Source: Microbacterium horticulturae
GTDB taxonomy: Bacteria; Actinomycetota; Actinomycetes; Actinomycetales; Microbacteriaceae
Reading direction: 5' to 3'
Assembly: GCF_029094505.1 (NCBI RefSeq)
Contig: NZ_CP119108.1
Coordinates: forward strand, 3,348,001-3,412,000
Length of the DNA stretch: 64,000 nucleotides
Position 1 is the stretch's first letter, and each line of letters opens with the position of its first letter. The notes beneath the pieces were generated by a model, which worked only from the letters and a program-made list of their open reading frames with translations, searched no databases and was not told where the DNA came from. Shown here piece by piece: positions 51,617-59,282 of the stretch. The position numbers and the translations under genes are program-made.

Positions 51617-52563
51617 GCTGTGACCGCCTTCCTGCCGATGCGCGGATCGAGCACGGGCAGCAACAGGTCGACGATCGTGGTCACGATCATGTACGCCACC
51701 ACCATGAACAGCAGCACGGCCTGCACGACCGGGAAATCGTGCGTGTTGATAGCATCGACCAGCAGCGAACCCACGCCTGAGATGCCGAAGACGGTCTCCA
51801 CGGCCACTGTGCCGGCGATCATGCTGGCGATCACGAGCGCGACCATCGTGATGATGGGGCCCCACGATCCACGCAACACGTGGTCGCGCACGATGAAGCG
51901 CTCCGCAAGGCCGGTGGCACGCGCCGCTTCGACATGCTCGGACGAGAACTGCTCGATCATCGATTGTCGTGTCACCCGGCTCACGATCGCGAGAGCCCCC
52001 ACCGCCAGAGTCACCGCCGGAAGCGTCAGCGAATACAGTCTGCCGCCGAAGCCGCTGCCCGCACCCGATACGGGGAACCACCGCACCTGAACCGCGAACA
52101 GGGCCACCAGGGCGATGCCGACGACGAACGACGGAACGCTGGCTGCCAGCGTCGTGCCGCCCACGACGAGCGTGTCTGCGGCACGACCGCGGCGCACGGC
52201 CGCGAGGACGCCGAGACCGATACCGAACACAGCCAGGAGCACAGCGGCGTATCCGACGAGCGACAAGGTGATCGGCACACGCGTGGCGAGGATGTCGGCG
52301 ACGGGCTGGTGGTAGTGGAACGACTGCCCGAAGTCACCGGTGAGAGCTCCGGTGGCCCAGTGCCAGTACTGCACGAGCATCGGCTCGTCCAGGTGGTACT
52401 GGGCCCGAACGCTCGCGATCCGCTCCGGCGTCATGTTCTCGGGATTGCCGATCAGGAATGTGACCGGGTCGCCGGGCGCGGCGAACATGGCCGCGAAGAT
52501 GACGAAGGAGGCGACGACGAGAGTGAGGAGCATCCCGCCGAGCTTCCGGATCGCGTGAGACAT
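51613..52563 (-). CDS. Peptide-type ABC transporter permease (DppB-like)
   Basis: The 316-residue permease begins MSHAIRKLGGMLLTLVVASF with the DppB hallmarks FAAPGDPVTFLIG, YHLDEPMLVQYWHWATGALT and the EAA-loop region EHVEAARATGLAERFIVRDH. It follows the binding-protein stop by 2 bp (TGAccATG) with AAGGG upstream. Together with the DppC-like subunit it forms the translocation pore. Confidence 0.94.
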   Translation of the reverse strand: MSHAIRKLGGMLLTLVVASFVIFAAMFAAPGDPVTFLIGNPENMTPERIASVRAQYHLDEPMLVQYWHWATGALTGDFGQSFHYHQPVADILATRVPITLSLVGYAAVLLAVFGIGLGVLAAVRRGRAADTLVVGGTTLAASVPSFVVGIALVALFAVQVRWFPVSGAGSGFGGRLYSLTLPAVTLAVGALAIVSRVTRQSMIEQFSSEHVEAARATGLAERFIVRDHVLRGSWGPIITMVALVIASMIAGTVAVETVFGISGVGSLLVDAINTHDFPVVQAVLLFMVVAYMIVTTIVDLLLPVLDPRIGRKAVTA

Positions 52564-52565
52564 GG

Positions 52566-54215
52566 TCAGCCCTTCGCGCTGCCCAGGTCGGCTGCCCACG
52601 GGTAGTAGATATAGGCGGCCGACGACGGGACACCGGTGACGTCATTCGACATGATCAGCGTGGACGGCGTGGCGACCACGGGGATCCAGACCGCCTCGTC
52701 GACCCACTCCTGCTGCAGTTCGATCGTGATCTTCGCACGCTCCGCATCGTCGGTGGCGGCGTAGCCCTTCGCGACCAGCGCGTCGTACTTGGGATCATTG
52801 AAGACGCCGAAGTTCACGCTCGCATCGGACTTGCCGTTCTTGTAGAAGCCCAACGGGTCGTTCTTGGAGATGTAGTACTCGTCGGGCCAGAGATCTGCCT
52901 GGCCGCGCAGCTCGGCGTCGGAGTAGAAGTCGCCGTACTGGGCCTGTGGCACCACCTTGATCTCAGCCTCCAGCCCGATCGACTTCGCCGCGGCTACGAG
53001 CGCGTTGGCGATCACATTGTGCGTCGATGACCCGTTCGAGGCCACCACGAGCGGCTCGCTCGGAGCGCCCGCCTCTTCGACCAGCTTCTTCGCCTTCGCG
53101 AGGTCGGCATCGTCGGGTTTCGCAGGAGCACCGGTGAGCTTGTCGTACGCCTGCTGGAAAGCATCGACCTCGTAGCCCCAGGCTCCCGAGCCGACAGGAG
53201 TCTTCCACGGCTGCGCGAGCCCGCCGAATGCAGCCTTCGCGATTCCCTCGCGATTCAGCGCGAGCGAGAGTGCCTGACGCAGGCGTGCGTCGGTCAGGGC
53301 GCCCCTGTCGGTCGTCTCCAGAACCCACGCGTTCGTCGACGGCCCCTGATAGACCGACACCGTGCTGCTGCCCTCGAGCGCCACGGCCGCGCCGGCGTTC
53401 TCGAGATACGCACCCTGAGCACTTCCGGTGGTGAGGTTGTTGACCGTGGCGGACTCCTCACCCCAGTGGAAGACGACCTTGTCGGCGCGCGCCGTGACCC
53501 CGGAGTTCCAATAGTCAGCGACCTTCTCGATGGTCAACTGTGCGCCCGGCTGCCACGAAGTGATCTGGTACGGACCGCTGCAGGCCGAGTCAGAGCCGGG
53601 ACCGCCGAAGTCGGAGCCTTCGGCCTTGATGACCCGGGGATTCCAGACGATCCCGCCGTCTCCGGCCATCGCCTGAAGGAAGATCGCGTCGGGCTGCGTC
53701 GTGGTGACGGTGATCTGGTCATCGGCGGTCTGCTTCATCGAGACGACGTTCGCATACTCATCGGACTCGGCAGCGCCTTCCGCGGCGTGCCGCTTCATGC
53801 TCCACAGCACATCGGCGGTGGTGACCGGTGTGCCGTCATGGAAGACGGCATCCTGACGGATCGTGAAGACGACGTGTGTGTCATCCACCCACTTCGCATC
53901 CGACGCGATGCCCTGGCCGAGCGTGAGGTCCGGCTGCACCTGCATGAGCCGATCGCAAATGTTCGCGAGCACGGTGTCGTCGGCGGTGGTGGCGTCGATG
54001 TCGGCGTCCATAGTGGTGGGCTCGGCCCCCAGCATCCACGTCACCGATGCCACTGGGCCGGCAGCCTTCTGCGTCTGAGCGGCGAAGGGCGCATCCAGCG
54101 CGGCCGCGTCGTTCGACTCCTTATCGCCGGCGGCGCACCCCGTCAGCGCGAGGGCACCGACCGCGAGGGCGCCCGTGATGACGCGGGACAGGCGACGGTG
54201 TTGTGATCTCTCCAT
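52566..54215 (-). CDS. ABC transporter substrate-binding lipoprotein, family 5
   Basis: The 549-residue lipoprotein (lipobox LTGC, Cys about 27) is a type-5 extracellular solute-binding protein: WMLGAEPTTMDADIDATTAD, FTIRQDAVFHDGTPVTTADV, and DARLRQALSLALNREGIAKA. These proteins bind di/oligopeptides, glutathione, nickel or opines. The ligand cannot be named, but the C45 hydrolase directly upstream (28-bp gap) suggests an acylated amino acid or peptide. AGGAGGT precedes ATG 54215. Confidence 0.93.
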   Translation of the reverse strand: MERSQHRRLSRVITGALAVGALALTGCAAGDKESNDAAALDAPFAAQTQKAAGPVASVTWMLGAEPTTMDADIDATTADDTVLANICDRLMQVQPDLTLGQGIASDAKWVDDTHVVFTIRQDAVFHDGTPVTTADVLWSMKRHAAEGAAESDEYANVVSMKQTADDQITVTTTQPDAIFLQAMAGDGGIVWNPRVIKAEGSDFGGPGSDSACSGPYQITSWQPGAQLTIEKVADYWNSGVTARADKVVFHWGEESATVNNLTTGSAQGAYLENAGAAVALEGSSTVSVYQGPSTNAWVLETTDRGALTDARLRQALSLALNREGIAKAAFGGLAQPWKTPVGSGAWGYEVDAFQQAYDKLTGAPAKPDDADLAKAKKLVEEAGAPSEPLVVASNGSSTHNVIANALVAAAKSIGLEAEIKVVPQAQYGDFYSDAELRGQADLWPDEYYISKNDPLGFYKNGKSDASVNFGVFNDPKYDALVAKGYAATDDAERAKITIELQQEWVDEAVWIPVVATPSTLIMSNDVTGVPSSAAYIYYPWAADLGSAKG

Positions 54216-54243
54216 TGAAATACCTCCTGGTCGGCGTTGTTCG

Positions 54244-55419
54244 TCAGTGGTTCCGGTGGCCCTCGGGCCCGTCGTAAAGGTTCCAGGGCAGTGCGTCGTA
54301 CTCGGTCTCGCAGGGAAAGCCCGCCGCGATGCGGTAGACGCCGCTGTCGAGGTCGACGCAGCTCGACAGCAGCGTCGACCATTGCCGGAGCGCGGGGGCT
54401 TCCGGATCGGGATGCGTGCAGACGCCCTCTGGGTATCCCAGGTGATCCGACATGGCTGCCTTCACCAGCGCGGCCGACTCATCGTCGTCGCGTGCGCCGG
54501 CTACTGCGGCGAGCCCCGCACGCACGCGCGGCAGCCGCAGCAGCGAGTCCGCCGACACCGGCCGGTAGCGGCCGGCGAGCTGGGGAGGAACCGAGGCCTG
54601 GAAATGATTCGTGTGGGCGATGACACCGTCGGGATCGGGGTAGATCCAGTCCACACCCTGTGGTGTCGTCTCGAGGTCGATGCCGAAGCCGCTCCTGTGC
54701 GCCAGTAGCGCGTTGCTTGCGATGTGCGGGCGGGTCTTCACAAGCGTGTTCAGGGCCGACGCCAGGTCGGGGCGGTCGAGTACGAGTCGTCGGATGAGCG
54801 TCTGGGGCAGCCCGATCTCGTTGCCGAAGCTGCCGCCCAACCCATTCGCATTCAACGCGATGCCGGCCGAGTTCGCGCCATGGCGGCCGACCTGTCCAGC
54901 TTCGACCTGCATGATGACCGTCGGCAGCGGGTCCTGAACGATCCGGACCACCAGCGTGGTGTCGGCGGTGAGGGTTCGCCAGTCCCAGTTCTGCCCGACG
55001 AGGGTGTGACCCGTACCGCTGGCGGCACCCGTCAGGAAGAACGAGGTGCAGCCGTCGACGGCGTCGCGCTCCTCTGCATCAGCACCGACGCTCTGCGGCT
55101 GCGTCGCGGGTCGATTGTCGTAGACGAACTCGCCGCGCACGTTGAGCGTGAGCACCTCGGCGAAGTCGACCCCCGCTCCCTCGGCGATGCCCCGCATCTC
55201 TTCGACGAGGTGCGGGGCGAGCTGCTCAGAGATGGGCAGCCACTGGACGACCGAGGCGAGGATCTCGGCCCAGTCCATCCCGGTCTGCTCAGTGAGAGCC
55301 GCCGTGTAGTAGTCGATCGCGGTCGCGATGAGGTCGCGCGCGCCTTCACCGTACTGGCGGCCACGCTCGCGCGGGCTGCCGCTCACTTCGAGCAGACGGA
55401 TCCGACCCGTGTCGCCCAT
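54244..55419 (-). CDS. C45-type Ntn-hydrolase (acyl-CoA:6-APA acyltransferase-like)
   Basis: The 391-residue protein resembles peptidase family C45: an N-terminal SGSPRERGRQYGEGARDLI motif, the mature-enzyme start EERDAVDGCTSFFLTGAASG with the expected catalytic Cys after Gly, and TLVGQNWDWRT. Autocleavage before Cys (about residue 123) would give alpha and beta chains. Related enzymes hydrolyse or transfer N-acyl groups on peptides, beta-lactam nuclei or carcinine-like amides. It has no signal peptide, so it acts in the cytoplasm, presumably on what the downstream ABC importer brings in. ATG 55419 follows GAGGAGGT. Confidence 0.88.
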   Translation of the reverse strand: MGDTGRIRLLEVSGSPRERGRQYGEGARDLIATAIDYYTAALTEQTGMDWAEILASVVQWLPISEQLAPHLVEEMRGIAEGAGVDFAEVLTLNVRGEFVYDNRPATQPQSVGADAEERDAVDGCTSFFLTGAASGTGHTLVGQNWDWRTLTADTTLVVRIVQDPLPTVIMQVEAGQVGRHGANSAGIALNANGLGGSFGNEIGLPQTLIRRLVLDRPDLASALNTLVKTRPHIASNALLAHRSGFGIDLETTPQGVDWIYPDPDGVIAHTNHFQASVPPQLAGRYRPVSADSLLRLPRVRAGLAAVAGARDDDESAALVKAAMSDHLGYPEGVCTHPDPEAPALRQWSTLLSSCVDLDSGVYRIAAGFPCETEYDALPWNLYDGPEGHRNH

Positions 55420-55484
55420 GAGACCTCCTCGTCGTCGTTTCACCACATCTGCTTGCGCTTCGCCTCTCGGCGGAGAAGGATGAA

Positions 55485-55500
55485 TGAAACATTCGTTACA
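55485..55500. promoter_or_regulatory. Candidate RpiR operator in the C45-importer promoter region
   Basis: TGAAAC-ATTC-GTTACA is an interrupted palindrome (5 of 6 pairs) in the 114-bp divergent gap. A related ATTTGTAACA lies within the first codons of the RpiR gene (about 55542). RpiR-type operators commonly have this TGAAA/TTTCA character. Confidence 0.5.
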
Positions 55501-55533
55501 GGATCTTCCTGATTGGGACTAGACGATACACCA

Positions 55534-56421
55534 ATGGAACCATTTGTAACAAGCGATACAGAGAACCCGGCTCTCGGGCGGCTTCGCGAACTCATCTCTG
55601 AGCGCTGGAGCGAGCTGTCGAAGTCCGAGCGTGCGGTATGCCGCGTACTGACGACGATGTCTGCGGAACGGCTGCTCTATGCAAGCGCGGCCGGGCTCGG
55701 GGAACAGAGCAACACGTCGAACGCCTCCGTTGTGCGCACGCTTCAGACGCTCGGCTACTCCGGACTTTCAGAGCTCAAGCAGGAGGTCGCAGCCCCCTTC
55801 AGCTCGACCGTGGCACCCGACATCCGGCTGCGGCAGCGTCTCGAGCATCTCGGTCAGGATCTCGCGCAGATCCAGCAGGAGATCTGGGCCGAGGCCGACG
55901 AGCTGATCGAGCTTGCGTCGCACGCGAACGACGACAGCGACTACCAGGTCGCGGTGAACCTGATCGTTCACGCCGACACGGTGTTCTGCTACGGTTTGGG
56001 CGCCTCGGGTGTCGCCGCCGAGCACCTCGCACTGCGGTTGAGGCGTATCGGCGTCTCGACGCGTCGACTCACCACCGACGGCTTCCGCCTGGCCGACGAA
56101 GCCATGAGTCTGGGCGTCCGTGATCTGCTGGTCGTCTTTGCTCCGGGGCGCGTCACGCGAGACATCGAGGCTCTCCTCGATCAGGCGCAGCTCGTCGGCG
56201 CGAAGACGCTGCTGGTGACCGACGAACTGCACGAGCTGCTCGCCTCGCGCGTCAGCGCTGTGCTCACCGCCCCGCATACGCCGACCGGGCTGACGGCTGA
56301 GGGCATCGCCGGCATTCTCGTGAGCGACGTCATCGTGCAGGCCGTGTCCGCCGTCGGCCCGGATACCGCGCTGCGCTCGTCGCAGGTGCTCAACGACCTG
56401 CGCGCACGGCTGGGCTACTGA
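55534..56421 (+). CDS. MurR/RpiR-family regulator with SIS domain
   Basis: The 295-residue protein has an N-terminal HTH_6 domain (RLRELISERWSELSKSERAV, ASVVRTLQTLGYSGLSELKQ) and a SIS domain (VFCYGLGASGVAAEHLALRL, RDLLVVFAPGRVTRDIEALL). RpiR proteins usually sense sugar or amino-sugar phosphates, yet this one faces a peptidase/peptide importer operon. Muropeptide-derived or N-acylated amino-sugar ligands are therefore conceivable. ATG 55534 is chosen; TTG 55513 is in frame. It converges on and overlaps the pirin gene by 7 bp. Confidence 0.88.
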   Translation: MEPFVTSDTENPALGRLRELISERWSELSKSERAVCRVLTTMSAERLLYASAAGLGEQSNTSNASVVRTLQTLGYSGLSELKQEVAAPFSSTVAPDIRLRQRLEHLGQDLAQIQQEIWAEADELIELASHANDDSDYQVAVNLIVHADTVFCYGLGASGVAAEHLALRLRRIGVSTRRLTTDGFRLADEAMSLGVRDLLVVFAPGRVTRDIEALLDQAQLVGAKTLLVTDELHELLASRVSAVLTAPHTPTGLTAEGIAGILVSDVIVQAVSAVGPDTALRSSQVLNDLRARLGY

Positions 56422-57452
56422 CGGCCTTCCTGCACGTGCGGCGGCCGGTTCTGCCGTGGATGCAGCCGAACCCCCGGCAGCGCGGGAGCGGGCAGCCGCG
56501 CCAGCCCGTCGGGATCGTGGCCGACATAGCCGATCACCTCACCGAAGCGCTCGCCCTCTTCCTGCCACTCCTTGCGGTAGCGAGCGATCTCGTCGGAGTC
56601 ACGGCCGACGAAGTTCCACCACATGATGATGTCCTCACCGAACGGCGCACCGCCTATGAGCACCGCCCGCGCCGGCGACGCCCCATCGTTGCGCAACCGC
56701 AGCCGCTCGGAGCCGATGCCGGTGTAGCCGATCGTGGCGCGAGGCACCGGCACGCCCTCGAGGCTCAGGCCTCCGGCATCCACCAGCAGCCCGTGCTCGA
56801 ACAGCGGGTCGACCGGCAGCTCCAGCGCGGCGCCCGGGTCGAGACGCAGCTCGGCGGCGACAAGCGGCGAGTGCACGTCGACCGGTGACACGGACCCCAG
56901 CAGCGACCCCAAGAAGACGAGCGCCGAGCCACCCTCGAACGCCACCGGTTCGGGCTCGTAGTGCTGAAAGCGGCGCGGCAGGTGCTCGCGCACCGCGTCG
57001 GGCAGCGCGAGCCACAGCTGCACGCCGTGCAGCACCGTCGTCTCGGCGGTCGACACTTCGGAGTGGCAGATGCCGCGCCCGGCGGTCATGAGGTTCAGCT
57101 GCCCCGGCAGCACACGGCCGACGTTGCCGCCCGAGTCGATGTGGTCGATCGCGCCCTCGAACAGCCAGCTGACGGTCTGCAGCCCGGTGTGCGGGTGGGG
57201 CGCGACATCCATCCCACCGGTGACCGAGACGTCGTCGGGACCGTAGTGGTCCGCGAAGCACCAGGCGCCGATCATCGAGCGCTGCCGCTGCGGCAGCGTG
57301 CGCCGCACGGTCATGGCGCGCGGGCCGCCCAGCGGCACATCGCGCGCCTCGATGATCTCGACCGGCACGCCGTCGGCGCACTCCGCGCGCGGGCCGGGCA
57401 GTCCGCCGTCGGTGCAGACGACCTCTTGCGGGTCGGCCTCGGTGTTGCTCAT
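56415..57452 (-). CDS. Pirin-family protein
   Basis: The 345-residue bicupin begins its conserved part at VRRTLPQRQRSMIGAWCFAD. It has the pirin metal ligands in DVAPHPHTGLQTVSWLFEG (two His) and in AGRGICHSEVS (His, Glu). The C-terminal cupin carries SLEGVPVPRATIGYTGI. Some pirins are quercetin dioxygenases; others are redox-sensing cofactors. ATG 57452 follows AGGATGAGGGA; the frame is open beyond it. A C-terminal extension (LPGVRLHPRQNRPPHVQEGR) is not part of the family core. Confidence 0.92.
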   Translation of the reverse strand: MSNTEADPQEVVCTDGGLPGPRAECADGVPVEIIEARDVPLGGPRAMTVRRTLPQRQRSMIGAWCFADHYGPDDVSVTGGMDVAPHPHTGLQTVSWLFEGAIDHIDSGGNVGRVLPGQLNLMTAGRGICHSEVSTAETTVLHGVQLWLALPDAVREHLPRRFQHYEPEPVAFEGGSALVFLGSLLGSVSPVDVHSPLVAAELRLDPGAALELPVDPLFEHGLLVDAGGLSLEGVPVPRATIGYTGIGSERLRLRNDGASPARAVLIGGAPFGEDIIMWWNFVGRDSDEIARYRKEWQEEGERFGEVIGYVGHDPDGLARLPAPALPGVRLHPRQNRPPHVQEGRQ

Positions 57453-57504
57453 TCCCTCATCCTGGTTCGGGATGCCGCACTCCGCCACCCCGCGCGGCGC
57501 GTGC

Positions 57505-57918
57505 TCACCGCGCGCGGTCGACCTGCGACCCTGCGCGCAGCACCTGCGGAATCTCGGCGACCGCGTCGACCTGGGCGATGAGGGCCTCGATGTCGGCACG
57601 CGAGGCGGGCGCGTCGACCTCGATCCGGTACTCGATGCCCGTCGAGACCCACTCCTCCGTGTCGAAACCGCCATCGGCGGTGATCCGCACCCCGTCGATC
57701 GTCAGTCCGAGTCCGGCGGCCTCGCGATACACGTCATTGAGCACGCATCCGGCGACGGCCAGATGCAGCAGATGCGCGCCCGTGAAGTCGGTGCGCACGC
57801 TGACACCCTCCGCGCTCCAGCGATGCGGGAACACAACGGTATCCGGCTGGTCGTCGCGGAACGATCCGGCCGCGGCGACGGCCTCGAACCCGGCCATATC
57901 GTCATTGTCCCGCGACAC
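57505..57918 (-). CDS. OsmC-family protein
   Basis: The 137-residue protein has the OsmC/Ohr-like layout with TGAHLLHLAVAGCVLNDVYR, where one conserved Cys is present, and a beta sheet ending STGIEYRIEVDAPASRADI. Ohr/OsmC enzymes use two cysteines to reduce organic hydroperoxides. Only one is visible here, so peroxidase activity is uncertain, and it may belong to the YhfA-like branch. GTG 57918 is the longest start; ATG 57897 is equally plausible. Confidence 0.8.
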   Translation of the reverse strand: MSRDNDDMAGFEAVAAAGSFRDDQPDTVVFPHRWSAEGVSVRTDFTGAHLLHLAVAGCVLNDVYREAAGLGLTIDGVRITADGGFDTEEWVSTGIEYRIEVDAPASRADIEALIAQVDAVAEIPQVLRAGSQVDRAR

Positions 57919-57964
57919 ACCCCGGCGTGCCAGGGGGTCTCCAGCGGCAACGATCGGCGGTCCT

Positions 57965-58486
57965 TCAACGAACGGACAGGTCTTCCCCCACGCTCAGCCG
58001 CTCACGCAATGCTGCCCGCGCTCGGTGGTATCGGCTGCGTACGGTGCCCTCCTTCATTCGCAGGATGCGGCTCGTCTCGAGCAGAGTGAAGCCCTCCCAG
58101 TGGACGAGTCCGATGATGTCGCGATCGAGCGGCGCGATCTCAGCCAGGGCCGCGTACAGTTCGTCGAACTCGGTGCCCGGCGCGTACGCCGCGCGGGGGT
58201 GCGTCATGAGTTCGTCCCGCAAGCGGTCGGCGACCGCGCGCCGTCGCGCGATTCCCCGATAGTGGTGGCGCAGTACGTTGTGGGCGATGCCGAACATCCA
58301 GGCGCGGGCTTCGTCGTCGGGCACCGGCAGCGCCGAGGCGCGCTTCCACACCGCGAGCAGGGTCTCGGCGACAAGGTCCGCCACATCGTCGATCCGCGTG
58401 ATGCGGCGGACGAAGTATGCCGTGAGGGCAGGAGCGTGAGCGCGGACAGCCGCCTCGACGCGTGCGCGTTCGGCGTCGCGGGTCAT
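57965..58486 (-). CDS. ECF-type RNA polymerase sigma factor
   Basis: The 173-residue protein has sigma region 2 (ALTAYFVRRITRIDDVADLV, AETLLAVWKRA, AWMFGIAHNVLRHHYRG) and region 4 (IAPLDRDIIGLVHWEGFTLL, ILRMKEGTVRSRYHRARAAL). There is no region 3, as usual for ECF factors. Its start overlaps the stop of a one-pass membrane protein by 4 nt (ATGA), which probably controls it. The target promoters are not known. Confidence 0.93.
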   Translation of the reverse strand: MTRDAERARVEAAVRAHAPALTAYFVRRITRIDDVADLVAETLLAVWKRASALPVPDDEARAWMFGIAHNVLRHHYRGIARRRAVADRLRDELMTHPRAAYAPGTEFDELYAALAEIAPLDRDIIGLVHWEGFTLLETSRILRMKEGTVRSRYHRARAALRERLSVGEDLSVR

Positions 58487-59049
58487 CGGTCACACCGGAA
58501 GCCCCAGGCATCGACGGCCCGTTCCCCCGCCGGTGCGTCGAACCAGCCGATGCCGGGGAAGACCCCGGTCGCGAACCGGCGCACTACGGGTCCGAGTCCG
58601 TTGCCGACGCGGGTCTCGCCGTCGGCGTCGTCGGCGCTGCCGGGCGCGGCCGTCGTCGTGTCGTACAGACGCTGACCCAGGCCGTCCCAGTCGTGCGCGT
58701 GGATGGCGGCATCCAGCGTTGCGCCGTCACCGTCGTGCGGATTGCGCAGCTCGATCCAGGCGCGGCACGAGTCGGTGTGGCCGTCGTCAGTCGTCCACGC
58801 GACCGGGATCGGCACCTCGTTGCGGACGTTGTCGAGCGGCATCGAGACGCCGCCCCAGTGTGCCATCGTGATCGCCACGCCCGAGCCTGCCGTCAACGCC
58901 ACAGCACCGAGGCCGATGCCCAGCACCAGCCAACGGCGGCCAACGCGGCGGCGCGGGGCGACAGCGGTCGCCAGTCGCTGTGCTTCGCGTGCGATCGGCT
59001 CGGGCAGCTCAGCCGCCGATGCGTCGAGCAACTCGTCCAGTGCGTCCAT
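58483..59049 (-). CDS. One-pass membrane protein upstream of the ECF sigma gene (putative anti-sigma)
   Basis: The 188-residue product has an acidic N-terminus (MDALDELLDASAAELPEPIA), a basic stop-transfer stretch (PRRRVGRR), one membrane helix (WLVLGIGLGAVALTAGSGVA) and an extracytoplasmic part with TDSCRAWIELRNPHDGDGAT. This topology suits a regulator of the coupled sigma factor, but it lacks a ZAS motif (HxxxCxxC), so the anti-sigma role is inference from gene order. GGGAGGAAC precedes ATG 59049. Confidence 0.72.
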   Translation of the reverse strand: MDALDELLDASAAELPEPIAREAQRLATAVAPRRRVGRRWLVLGIGLGAVALTAGSGVAITMAHWGGVSMPLDNVRNEVPIPVAWTTDDGHTDSCRAWIELRNPHDGDGATLDAAIHAHDWDGLGQRLYDTTTAAPGSADDADGETRVGNGLGPVVRRFATGVFPGIGWFDAPAGERAVDAWGFRCDR

Positions 59050-59282
59050 GTTGTTCCTCCCGGTCATCCTCACACCGGTCATGCCCGGATGTCGGTCGAA
59101 CGTTGCATCGACATGCCGGGGCGGCACCGAGTGGACGCAGATCCGTGCTGCTCGCTCTCTCGACGCGGAAACACGACCACTCCTTCGTACCGGACGCGGC
59201 AGAGTGGCCGCGATCCCTCGCCGGCATGGCCGGTGGCGTGGGATCACGACCATTCTGCGGGGCGCGGGGCGCCCCATGACCC

